Positions 9,799 through 18,049 of a DNA stretch of 64,000 nucleotides are shown one piece after another (position 1 is the stretch's first letter; every line of letters begins with the position of its first letter). The position numbers and the translations under genes were made by a program. This DNA is from Streptococcus sp. oral taxon 431 (lineage in GTDB: Bacteria > Bacillota > Bacilli > Lactobacillales > Streptococcaceae). The stretch covers positions 1-64,000 of the forward strand of contig NZ_JALDUI010000009.1 in NCBI RefSeq assembly GCF_023115445.1, given 5' to 3'. The notes under the pieces are model-generated. The model had not been told where the DNA came from and made no database searches. It saw nothing but the letters and a program-made list of their open reading frames with translations.

Positions 9799-12444
9799 TT
9801 AAATTTCTTCTTTTTTAATCAATTCTGTACGAATTTCTTGTGGTGCCAATAGTCCTGAATGGACTGGGTATGGGCGTTCCAACAAGTCAAGAATGGTTTG
9901 TTGTTTTTCAGACACACGGATATTTTCTTGACTCATGTTGTAGTAACGAAGGACATAACCTTCTTCATTCTCAGCTACCTTAAAGGCTGTCGGGCAGACT
10001 TGTGGCAAGTTCAGTGCCGGATGGTTAAAGAGGCTACCCGTTGCTGCAACGCTCCCCTCTTGTTTTGCAACTTGAAGAGCTGTAAATGGCACCTGGAAGG
10101 CTTTGGCACGACGGAAAGCGGAGAAGCGTTCCCCTGCTTGGTGACATTCTACTGCAAACTCAACTTCGATAGCTCGCAAGCACTGAGCTTCTGGTGTTGG
10201 GAAATAGCCCCAGTCACCGAGTTCGCCTGAAGCACGAAGAAGGGTTACAGCCATGGTGTCATCTCCAAGAATTTCATATTCGTGCAATCCTTTATTGGAT
10301 ACGGTCACTCCTTTAACATCATCATACAAGCTGACAAAAGCTTGTTGGTGTTGTGGATTTTCAGGATTTTCCCAAGAAGCTGCTGGTTTATTTGGTCTTG
10401 TCACAACTTCATAGATGCTTTCAGAAGCATTGCTTGGACGAGTGTTATGAGTTTTCACCAAGAGACGAATGCGGTGGTCTTTGGCTGTATTAGTAAAGCG
10501 AGTCTTGAAGCGAATCTGTGGATTGTCCACAAAGACAGTCATTTCTGTTTCAAGAGGAATGGTTGTCAACTCTTCTGAACGACCTGCATCTCGTTTCATG
10601 AACTCGATGATACCTCTTTGTTCTGCATCCAATTTTTCATCTGCGCTAACTGGAACAGTCAAGTCATGTTTGAGCAAGATTTTGGCATAGCGAGCATTGT
10701 TTTCTAAGACTTCATAACCTTTCAGTTGAGCATAAATTGGCTCAGTTCCTTTCGGCTGGAAGTAAATGTACTCGTTACCAATATCTCCACGGTCCTCGAA
10801 TTGGATGAAATCTTCGTAGGCTTCATTCGTAGTCTTGTCGTAAACTGTAATTCCTTCATCTACACTCACTGTTACGAATGGGGTATCAATGACTCCATTT
10901 TGATAAATACCATCTCTGTATTCTACTTGGCCTTCAACTAATTGGAAGCTTGCCCAAGAAAGCGGAGCAAGGTGGACCGGGATTGTCACGCGCACTTGAC
11001 GAGCAATATAGGGTTGGCGGAACTTGTCTTTTGGTAAAGTATAACCAAAACTTGCTCCCAAGTCTTCAATCTTAGCTTCAATGACATGACCATCCAAATC
11101 TTCAACATGGTAGGTTGGTAAGGTCACGGCTGCCATCTTCTTGTAACCTTCAGTCGGATGCAATTCTTTGAAATCACAAGTAGCCACATCCACTACAACA
11201 CTAACTGTATCAACCTTGTCATGTAAAGCTGTGTTGACAACGGTAAAGAGGTAGTCGCTTTGCGCATTTTGAGTAGCTAATTTACCCTTCCATTCGTTAA
11301 GAAGATTGGTCTTAACAAAATTCCCGACTTGATTAACCTTGGCAAAACGAACTTCCATTTCACGGTGAACTTCGTCAATACTACATCCACAGATGCTATC
11401 GTGTGGCGCATTTTGCAAGAGCACTTTCCATGCATAGGTCAATTGATCCTTATGGTTATGACCGCCAGTGATGATGGTCAACGGTTCCACAACCTGCTCT
11501 AACAAGTTGCTATTTTCTTGAAAGGCTTGTTTGAGGTAAATACGGGATGAAGAGGTGTTAGCAAGAGTATACCAACCATCCGTTTCCTGACTAGTCAACT
11601 CACCTGTAACCGTTGATAGGTGTTCAGGAAGTGCACTTTCCACTGCTTGGACATATTCGTCAAAGGAGCTATGAATAAAGGTCACATCAGGGAAGAGTTC
11701 GTTGGCTACACGAATGGCTTCACTAATATTTCTCTGTACAGGCTGGTGGTCACAGCCGTTCATCATCAACCATTGGTTGGTCGATGCGTAGTCACGCACA
11801 TCTGACAATTTTTGTTTCCAGAAGGTCAAGGCCTCATCTTTATCAACTGGAATTTCATTTCCATTACTGTACCAGTTGGCAAAAAGAATCCCGAGAACAC
11901 GACTACCATCAGCCCCTTGCCAGTACATCTCAGAAAATTGAGAGGTAAACTGTTCATCTTCAAGGACTTGGTTATCAAATCCGATTGGCTTGACACCGCG
12001 ACCAAAGGCTGCTACGTGAATACCTGATTTTTGAAGGATTTGAGGAGCCTGCCCCATATTTCCAAAGGTGTCTGGGAAATAACCAATTTGAGTTGATTTG
12101 CCCCATTTAGCACATTCCGCTTGTCCAATCAAGGTATTGCGGACGTTAGCTTCACTGGAAATCAAGTAATCATCCTGCAAGATATAGAAAGGCCCAATCT
12201 TCAATTTGCCTTCGTCGATATAACGTTGCACCTTGTCACGGTTTTCAGGGCGAATTTCTAAATAGTCATCAAGGACAATGGTTTGTCCATCCAAGTGGAA
12301 ACTCTTGAATTCAGGATCATTTTCAAAAAGATCAAACAGATTGTCAAAAAGTTCCACCAATTGCATACGGTGACTTTCAAAAGGTAGATACCACTCACGA
12401 TCCCAGTGACTGTGAGAAATAATATGTACAACAACATTTTCCAT
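9799..12444 (-). CDS. GH38 alpha-mannosidase
   Basis: This 881-residue cytoplasmic enzyme matches the pneumococcal SP_2143 type. GH38 enzymes cleave alpha-linked mannose using a zinc ion; the N-terminal HSHWDREW motif supplies His and Asp ligands, and PDTFGN and GADGSRV are family segments. A large beta-rich C-terminal part follows. The start at 12444 (MENVVVHIISHSHWD) follows GAGG and agrees with family N-termini; an ATG five codons earlier is less likely. It lies 77 bp after GH125, probably in the same operon. Confidence 0.93.
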   Translation of the reverse strand: MENVVVHIISHSHWDREWYLPFESHRMQLVELFDNLFDLFENDPEFKSFHLDGQTIVLDDYLEIRPENRDKVQRYIDEGKLKIGPFYILQDDYLISSEANVRNTLIGQAECAKWGKSTQIGYFPDTFGNMGQAPQILQKSGIHVAAFGRGVKPIGFDNQVLEDEQFTSQFSEMYWQGADGSRVLGILFANWYSNGNEIPVDKDEALTFWKQKLSDVRDYASTNQWLMMNGCDHQPVQRNISEAIRVANELFPDVTFIHSSFDEYVQAVESALPEHLSTVTGELTSQETDGWYTLANTSSSRIYLKQAFQENSNLLEQVVEPLTIITGGHNHKDQLTYAWKVLLQNAPHDSICGCSIDEVHREMEVRFAKVNQVGNFVKTNLLNEWKGKLATQNAQSDYLFTVVNTALHDKVDTVSVVVDVATCDFKELHPTEGYKKMAAVTLPTYHVEDLDGHVIEAKIEDLGASFGYTLPKDKFRQPYIARQVRVTIPVHLAPLSWASFQLVEGQVEYRDGIYQNGVIDTPFVTVSVDEGITVYDKTTNEAYEDFIQFEDRGDIGNEYIYFQPKGTEPIYAQLKGYEVLENNARYAKILLKHDLTVPVSADEKLDAEQRGIIEFMKRDAGRSEELTTIPLETEMTVFVDNPQIRFKTRFTNTAKDHRIRLLVKTHNTRPSNASESIYEVVTRPNKPAASWENPENPQHQQAFVSLYDDVKGVTVSNKGLHEYEILGDDTMAVTLLRASGELGDWGYFPTPEAQCLRAIEVEFAVECHQAGERFSAFRRAKAFQVPFTALQVAKQEGSVAATGSLFNHPALNLPQVCPTAFKVAENEEGYVLRYYNMSQENIRVSEKQQTILDLLERPYPVHSGLLAPQEIRTELIKKEEI

Positions 12445-12521
12445 GAAGTAAAACCTCATTCTAACTTAAATTTAAAATTATATTTGTGATTCTTTACAAG
12501 AACCTATTGAGCTAAGGCTCA

Positions 12522-13802
12522 TTAGCGAATATCTAGGTAATCCAAGACCAACTCGCAGAACATCATATTGGCCCAAGAGAACCATTCACGAGAGTAGAGA
12601 GTCGGATCGTCAACGTGGAAGCTTTCGTGCATAACCCCCGTACCTCCATCACAAGCAACAAGCTGATCTAGCAAGTATTTTTTCTCAGCTTTATCTATAG
12701 CTGTTAAGCCTTGAATTGATAGGGCAATCGGCCAGATATAGCGATAGAAGGTATGAGAACTTCCGAGACCGCTAGCGTATTCTCCTTGGTAGAAGTAGGG
12801 ATTTTCAGGACTGAGAATAGTGCGACGAGTGGCTTGATAGACCTCATCGTTCACATCACAGTAACCAAGATAGGGAGCAGCTAACAAACTTGGTACGTTA
12901 GGGTCGTCCATGATGCTAGCATTACCTAGACCATCCACTTCAAAGGCATAGATCTTCTCGCCCTTGCTGTTAGTCGTGTAGGCGTAATTTTCGATCCCTT
13001 CTTGGATTTCAGCTTGCAGACGTTTTGCATCTGCAATGATACTCTCACTATCGGCTAGATTCAATTCTGCAAAGATTTCCTGGACATATCCCAAAACAAC
13101 CACCGCAAACATATTTGATGGAATCAAGTAGCTATACTGACAGCAGTCATCACTTGGACGAAAGGCTGACCAGGTCATTCCTGTCACGGCAAAGTCAGGT
13201 CCAAAACCATCATTAACCAAAGTGTCTTCCTTACGATCGGTATCACGGACGAAACGGTATGGTGAGTTATTGTGATCTTGCTCCACCGTCCAAAGATGAA
13301 GAATCTCCTTGGTCGCCGTAACAAAAGTTTCATCAAACTGGCTAGTCTCACCAGTTTCCTTCCAAAGAAGGTAAGCCAATTGCAAGGGATAGCAAAGCGA
13401 ATCTACTTCATACTTGCGTTCCCAAATCCAGCCATTGAGGTCTGTATGGTCTGTCTCGTGATGACCCTTCCAGTTCTCCTCAATATTGAAAGAGTTGGCA
13501 TAGGGATCCTTGAGAATCAAAGTCATCTGACGTTTGACCAAACCAGCAATGGTCTGACGCAAACGAGGATCTCTTTTAGCCACATGGAGGTATGGTCTCA
13601 GCTGAGCAGTCGAGTCCCGAAGCCACATAGCAGGGATATCTCCAGTCAGTACAAAAGTTGAGCCGTCTTCTAAGATCTCAACTGTATTGTCCAAGGTGTC
13701 TGTATAGCAACGTTCAAAGACATCAACCCACTCAGGATGATCTTTAGCACGCTCCGCTACCTCATCTAGCCACTCTCTGACAATTTCTTTAGAATAAACC
13801 AT
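12522..13802 (-). CDS. GH125 exo-alpha-1,6-mannosidase
   Basis: This 426-residue cytoplasmic enzyme matches the pneumococcal SP_2144 type, an inverting glycosidase specific for alpha-1,6-linked mannose. The known catalytic acid Asp218 (RPSDD) and base Glu393 (MHESFH) fall at exactly the same residue numbers, and GDIPAMWLRDS is a conserved signature. It leads the minus-strand run GH125-GH38-ROK-GH20 and is divergent from GH92 across a 172-bp promoter region. The Shine-Dalgarno sequence is weak. Confidence 0.94.
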   Translation of the reverse strand: MVYSKEIVREWLDEVAERAKDHPEWVDVFERCYTDTLDNTVEILEDGSTFVLTGDIPAMWLRDSTAQLRPYLHVAKRDPRLRQTIAGLVKRQMTLILKDPYANSFNIEENWKGHHETDHTDLNGWIWERKYEVDSLCYPLQLAYLLWKETGETSQFDETFVTATKEILHLWTVEQDHNNSPYRFVRDTDRKEDTLVNDGFGPDFAVTGMTWSAFRPSDDCCQYSYLIPSNMFAVVVLGYVQEIFAELNLADSESIIADAKRLQAEIQEGIENYAYTTNSKGEKIYAFEVDGLGNASIMDDPNVPSLLAAPYLGYCDVNDEVYQATRRTILSPENPYFYQGEYASGLGSSHTFYRYIWPIALSIQGLTAIDKAEKKYLLDQLVACDGGTGVMHESFHVDDPTLYSREWFSWANMMFCELVLDYLDIR

Positions 13803-13839
13803 AAACTATTTTGCCTCTTTCAAACAAATTTTCATTTTC

Positions 13840-13845
13840 AGTATA
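13840..13845 (-). promoter_or_regulatory. -10 element for the GH125 operon
   Basis: TATACT on the minus strand lies about 38 bp before the GH125 ATG. No good -35 was seen and no cre was recognised in the divergent region. Confidence 0.4.
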
Positions 13846-13942
13846 TAGCTTTTAGTCCAGAAAATATATACACAAATGTTAGTCATTATTCTACAAAATT
13901 GTTATATTTTGAAGTCATTTTCTAAAAGTATCCTTTTTCTGA

Positions 13943-13948
13943 TATAAT
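13943..13948 (+). promoter_or_regulatory. Extended -10 promoter of GH92
   Basis: TGATATAAT is an extended -10 element 26 bp before the GH92 start codon. The -35 region is poor, as is usual with extended -10 promoters. Confidence 0.6.
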
Positions 13949-13974
13949 GTAGAAAACTACTGAAGGAAACCACT

Positions 13975-16059
13975 ATGAAACCGATACTTGAAACCATTGA
14001 TACGCGCTTTGGCACCGCGAGCAAGCATGCCTTTTCTCGGGGAAATACTCTACCATACGCTGGAGTGCCTTTTGGGATGAATTACTTTGTTCCACAAACT
14101 AGTGACCATGACGGGTCTTGGTTTTTTGATCCCCATCTTCCTATCTTTCAGGGTATTCGACTAACCCATCAGCCTAGCCCTTGGATTGGTGATTATTCTT
14201 GGTTACTACTGACTCCTGTTACAGGAGAAATCAGTGGCGGCACCCTCTTCCATCGGCAGTCTTCTTATAACCTTGATCGTGCTATTTTCAATCCCCATTT
14301 TCTAAAGATTTTTTCTGAACGTTATCAGATTGAAACCCAACTCACACCTACTTGCTATGGGGCTTCTATTCAACTAAGACAGATACAAGGCAAGAAGCTC
14401 TCACTCTATCTGCATGCAGCTGATGATTTATCATTAGAGCAAGTAGATGAGCGTACTGTCATCCTTGGTCAAAGCGGATTAACCGAAACCAACAAAAGTC
14501 CTCTCGTCATGTATACTTCCCTCACATTCTCTACGGATATTCTATCTGTCAAGCAAGTTGGGCAAGACTGGCGTATTGACTTGGCTGAATCGGAAACTCA
14601 GATTCAATTGGCCACTTCATTTATTTCCAAAGAACAAGCTTTCTTTAATCTTCCTAAACAGGATTTTACAGAAACAAAAGCAGACGCCAAAAAAAGTTGG
14701 GAAGATTTTCTAGGCCGTTTTGATGTCGTGGAAACCGGCTCTGTAGACCGAACATTTTTTGATCATTGTCTATACAGACTCTTTCTCTTCCCGCAAACCT
14801 TCTATGAGGTGAGTGAACAGGGAGAAGAGATTCATATAGACCTCGCTTCAGGAACAATTAAACCAGGTCTTCTCTTTACCAATAATGGTTTCTGGGATAC
14901 CTTCCGCACTTCATTCCCACTCTTTGCCTTGATTATTCCAGAATACTATCGTCAGTTTCTTGAAGGCTTCCTCAATAGCTACCGCGACACTGGATATCTT
15001 CCTAAGTGGCTTGCCCCTGATGAAAGAGGAATGATGCCTGGCACTTTGATTGATGGTCTTATTGCAGATAGCGCCTGCAAAAACATGGCACCTGAGTTTG
15101 AAGAAGAATTTCTCAAAGCCATGATTGAAACTGCTACTAAGGCAGATCCAAAAGCTATCAACGGGCGACACGGCCTAAGCCAATACCAAGAGCTAGGCTA
15201 CCTATCCACAGACTTCCATGAAAGTGTCAGTCATACACTGGACTATGCTTACAGTGATTTTTGCATCTCTACCTGCGCAACAAAATTAGGTCAAAAAGAG
15301 CTGGCACAAACCTATGCCCACTATTCTAAAAACTATCAGAATCTATTTGATCCTGAGACAGGATATATGAGGGCGCATGATATAGATGGCAACTTCCGTC
15401 CTGACTTTTCTCCTTATAGTTGGGGCCGTGATTATGCTGAGTGTTCAGCCATCCAAGCCAGTCTCGGTGTCTTACACGATATTTCTGGACTTGGTCAACT
15501 AATGGGTGGAAAAGAAGCCTTTAGCAACTATCTCTTAAAAGTTTGTCAAAGTTTACCGCTCTTTGAAACGACGGGTTATGGATATGAAATTCACGAGATG
15601 AGCGAAATGGCAACCGCGCCATTTGGTCAACTAGCCATTTCAAACCAACCAAGTTTCCATATCCCTTATCTTTTCCGTTACAGTAATTATCCCCAATATA
15701 CCAGTCTCTTAATCAAGACGCTCCGTCAAAAAGCCTTTCGAGCTGGCTGGGATGCTTATCCAGGAGATGAGGATAACGGCAGTTTATCGGCTTGGTATGT
15801 CTGGTCCACTCTTGGGCTTTATCCCACCTGTCCAGGAAAAGCGTCTTACGACCTTGGGATTCCACTCTTTGACCACCTTCGTGTCTATCTAGCAGAAAAA
15901 AACCAGTGGTTGGATATTCGTACGCAACAAAATCATGAACACTTCCACTTTGTACAAGACTGTCATCTTGACGGAAAAGAAGTTCAGAGTATTGGTCACC
16001 AGGATTTGCTAGATGCCCAAAATCTAGACTTTACACTCAGCTGGTTACCAAATCACTAA
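13975..16059 (+). CDS. GH92 alpha-mannosidase
   Basis: This 694-residue protein has no signal peptide and matches the pneumococcal SP_2145 type. GH92 enzymes are calcium-dependent inverting alpha-mannosidases, often alpha-1,2 specific. Family segments include the N-terminal RGNTLPYAGVPFGM stretch, FWDTFRTSFPL, and GDEDNGSLSAWYVWSTLGLYP near the C-terminus. It is read divergently from GH125, with GAAGGAAA before the ATG. Together with GH38 and GH125 it gives the cell mannosidases for several alpha-linkages. Confidence 0.94.
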   Translation: MKPILETIDTRFGTASKHAFSRGNTLPYAGVPFGMNYFVPQTSDHDGSWFFDPHLPIFQGIRLTHQPSPWIGDYSWLLLTPVTGEISGGTLFHRQSSYNLDRAIFNPHFLKIFSERYQIETQLTPTCYGASIQLRQIQGKKLSLYLHAADDLSLEQVDERTVILGQSGLTETNKSPLVMYTSLTFSTDILSVKQVGQDWRIDLAESETQIQLATSFISKEQAFFNLPKQDFTETKADAKKSWEDFLGRFDVVETGSVDRTFFDHCLYRLFLFPQTFYEVSEQGEEIHIDLASGTIKPGLLFTNNGFWDTFRTSFPLFALIIPEYYRQFLEGFLNSYRDTGYLPKWLAPDERGMMPGTLIDGLIADSACKNMAPEFEEEFLKAMIETATKADPKAINGRHGLSQYQELGYLSTDFHESVSHTLDYAYSDFCISTCATKLGQKELAQTYAHYSKNYQNLFDPETGYMRAHDIDGNFRPDFSPYSWGRDYAECSAIQASLGVLHDISGLGQLMGGKEAFSNYLLKVCQSLPLFETTGYGYEIHEMSEMATAPFGQLAISNQPSFHIPYLFRYSNYPQYTSLLIKTLRQKAFRAGWDAYPGDEDNGSLSAWYVWSTLGLYPTCPGKASYDLGIPLFDHLRVYLAEKNQWLDIRTQQNHEHFHFVQDCHLDGKEVQSIGHQDLLDAQNLDFTLSWLPNH

Positions 16060-16069
16060 TAGTTCAAAT

Positions 16070-16090
16070 CCCTTTGTCATGTACAAGGGG
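16070..16090 (+). terminator. Hairpin after GH92
   Basis: CCCTTTGT (16070-16077) pairs with ACAAGGGG (16083-16090), with one G-U pair and a five-base loop, followed by ACTTTCT. It is a moderate intrinsic terminator. Confidence 0.5.
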
Positions 16091-16115
16091 ACTTTCTGAT
16101 TTATACCAAATCCTC

Positions 16116-16147
16116 CACAAAGTTATCCACAGATTGTGTATAACTTT
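16116..16147. repeat. Distal DnaA-box pair, copy 1 of an exact 32-bp repeat
   Basis: This 32-bp element contains a perfect DnaA box TTATCCACA (16123-16131) and, after a 3-bp spacer, the inverted box TGTGTATAA (16135-16143). An identical copy lies 218 bp downstream. The stretch 16,060-16,484 has no gene. Besides these repeats, the terminator and the next promoter, nothing else was recognised in it. Confidence 0.8.
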
Positions 16148-16333
16148 CAATCAACTTTCAAATCAATTTCATGTACTTCCAAACGATTTCTCTCAACCAT
16201 TTTTTTGACATCCTAAACTAAAACACCCTGAATAGCCTGTTCTATCAGTCTTTATATCCGACTAGCTTAGTACCCAACTCATACATTCTATCTCTTTTTT
16301 CTAAACTAACATTTGGAAAACAATTGTTTATTT

Positions 16334-16365
16334 CACAAAGTTATCCACAGATTGTGTATAACTTT
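16334..16365. repeat. Distal DnaA-box pair, copy 2 of an exact 32-bp repeat
   Basis: This copy has the same 32 bases as 16116-16147, with DnaA boxes at 16341-16349 and 16353-16361 in inverted orientation. It lies about 44 kb from dnaA, just upstream of the permease promoter. Confidence 0.8.
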
Positions 16366-16453
16366 TACTCAAGTACAAACTCCAGCTGATAAATTCCCCC
16401 TACATTTTTTATAGGAAATTTCGGATTTTGTTAGGCGCTTTCAAAAAAACATG

Positions 16454-16459
16454 ATATAC
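16454..16459 (+). promoter_or_regulatory. Extended -10 promoter of the APC permease
   Basis: TGATATACT lies about 25 bp before the ATG. A cre-like half (TGAAAGCG on the minus strand, about 16435-16444) sits in the -35 region, but its other half does not fit the consensus well. Confidence 0.5.
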
Positions 16460-16484
16460 TGAAATTAATAGAAAAGGAGACATT

Positions 16485-17933
16485 ATGAAAAAAGATCAAC
16501 ACCAACTTAATTGGCTGATGGTTTCTCTGATTGCCTTCAACATGGTTTGGGGGCTAGGAAACGTCGTCAACAACTATTCTCAACAGGGAATTTCAGTCGT
16601 CGTATCTTGGATTTTAATCCTCGCACTCTACTTCATCCCTTATTCCCTCATCGTTGGACAACTAGGTTCTACCTTTAAGGAAAGCGGAAGCGGTGTTAGT
16701 GACTGGGTTGAAAAAACATCAACCAAACGTTTAGCTTACTTTGCTGCTTGGACCTACTGGGTTGTGCATATCCCTTATCTCGCACAAAAACCTCAAGGAA
16801 TTCTAATTCCGCTTGGTTGGGCCTTGCAAGGTAACGGACAATTCCTTAAACAAATCGACATCCACTGGATCGTTATTCTCTGCTTGCTAATCTTTGGACT
16901 TTTCCTCTACCTTTCTACAAAAGGATTGGCAACTCTAAAAGTCATTGGTAGCTTAGCGGGAAGTGCTATGTTGATTATGTCTTTACTCTTTGTGCTTTTG
17001 GCTGTCGGTCTGCCTTTCATCAAGCCAGATATTCAGTTTGCGACACCGCACATGGATCAACTGAGCACCTACATTCCAAACTTTGATTTTTCTTATTTTA
17101 CAACAATCTCACTATTGGTCTTTGCAGTTGGTGGTTGTGAAAAAATTTCCCCATATGTTAATCAAACTCGCAACCCTGCAAAAGAATTTCCAAAAGGTAT
17201 GATTGTCATGGCCATCATGGTGGGGCTCTCTGCTATCCTCGGATCAGTTGCCATGGGAATGCTATTTGATGGCAATAACATCCCTGAAGACCTCATGCGT
17301 AATGGTGCTTATCAAGCCTTCCAAATGTTAGGAAATTCTTGGGGAGTTGGAAACCTCTTTGTCGTGATCTACGCTCTTACAAACATGGTCGGACAAATCG
17401 CTGCGCTTGCCTTCTCTATTGACGCACCATTGCAAATCCTTCTCAATAACGCTGATGAAAACTACATCCCAAGCTGGCTTCGCAAACGTACTGAAAAAGG
17501 TGTCCTCATTAATGGCTACCTTCTTACAGGTGTCCTCGTTAGCCTTATCATCATTCTTCCAATTTTTGGTATTCAGGAAATTGATGGACTTGTAAAATGG
17601 ATGACAAACCTCAATTCGATCGTAATGCCAATGCGTTACCTCTGGGTATTCCTTGCCTACATGATGCTCAATCGCGCTTGGAAGACATACAAAAATGCCG
17701 AATACAAGTTTGTGAACAATCCTAAGCTTGGTTTTGTTATCGGTACTTGGTGCTTCCTCTTCACTGCCTTTGCTTGTATCCTTGGTATGGTTCCAAAAAT
17801 TAATTACGCTGAGAATCCAACTGCTTGGCAATTCTCTCTTCTTACAAATATCTTGACCCCAATTATTCTGATTGGATTAGGTGTGATTCTACCAGTACTT
17901 GCCAAAAAAGAACAAAAGAAACAACTCAAGTAA
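16485..17933 (+). CDS. APC-superfamily amino-acid permease
   Basis: This 482-residue integral membrane protein has about twelve transmembrane segments. It resembles the glutamate/GABA-antiporter-like branch of the APC superfamily (YjeM/GadC relatives). The substrate cannot be read from sequence. AAGGAG precedes the ATG. It is monocistronic, with a strong terminator shared with the convergent polA. Confidence 0.85.
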   Translation: MKKDQHQLNWLMVSLIAFNMVWGLGNVVNNYSQQGISVVVSWILILALYFIPYSLIVGQLGSTFKESGSGVSDWVEKTSTKRLAYFAAWTYWVVHIPYLAQKPQGILIPLGWALQGNGQFLKQIDIHWIVILCLLIFGLFLYLSTKGLATLKVIGSLAGSAMLIMSLLFVLLAVGLPFIKPDIQFATPHMDQLSTYIPNFDFSYFTTISLLVFAVGGCEKISPYVNQTRNPAKEFPKGMIVMAIMVGLSAILGSVAMGMLFDGNNIPEDLMRNGAYQAFQMLGNSWGVGNLFVVIYALTNMVGQIAALAFSIDAPLQILLNNADENYIPSWLRKRTEKGVLINGYLLTGVLVSLIIILPIFGIQEIDGLVKWMTNLNSIVMPMRYLWVFLAYMMLNRAWKTYKNAEYKFVNNPKLGFVIGTWCFLFTAFACILGMVPKINYAENPTAWQFSLLTNILTPIILIGLGVILPVLAKKEQKKQLK

Positions 17934-17991
17934 GTCTACTACTAGCTAGATTAAATCGCTTTTATCTTTTCTTGCAAAATTTTCTCAGCAA

Positions 17992-18026
17992 AAATCCCCT
18001 TTGAACAGTAAAGTTCAAGGGGATTT
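17992..18026. terminator. Bidirectional terminator between APC permease and polA
   Basis: The long stem AAATCCCC...GGGGATTT (17992-18006 with 18013-18026, one bulge) is followed by TTCTTTTTG on the plus strand and has A-rich sequence on the other side. It serves both convergent genes. Confidence 0.85.
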
Positions 18027-18049
18027 CTTTTTGTTTAATAGTCTATTTT

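Noticed and set aside
9859-10230. 123-codon open frame on the plus strand inside GH38
   Set aside because: It is antisense to a well-conserved enzyme and has no ribosome-binding site or recognisable protein.
16435-16444. Catabolite-response element at the APC permease promoter
   Set aside because: Only one half matches the consensus; the other half has two mismatches or wrong spacing.
17328-17831. 167-codon open frame on the minus strand inside the APC permease gene
   Set aside because: It is the antisense of a clear membrane protein. The His/Lys/Asp-rich composition is a by-product of the opposite strand.
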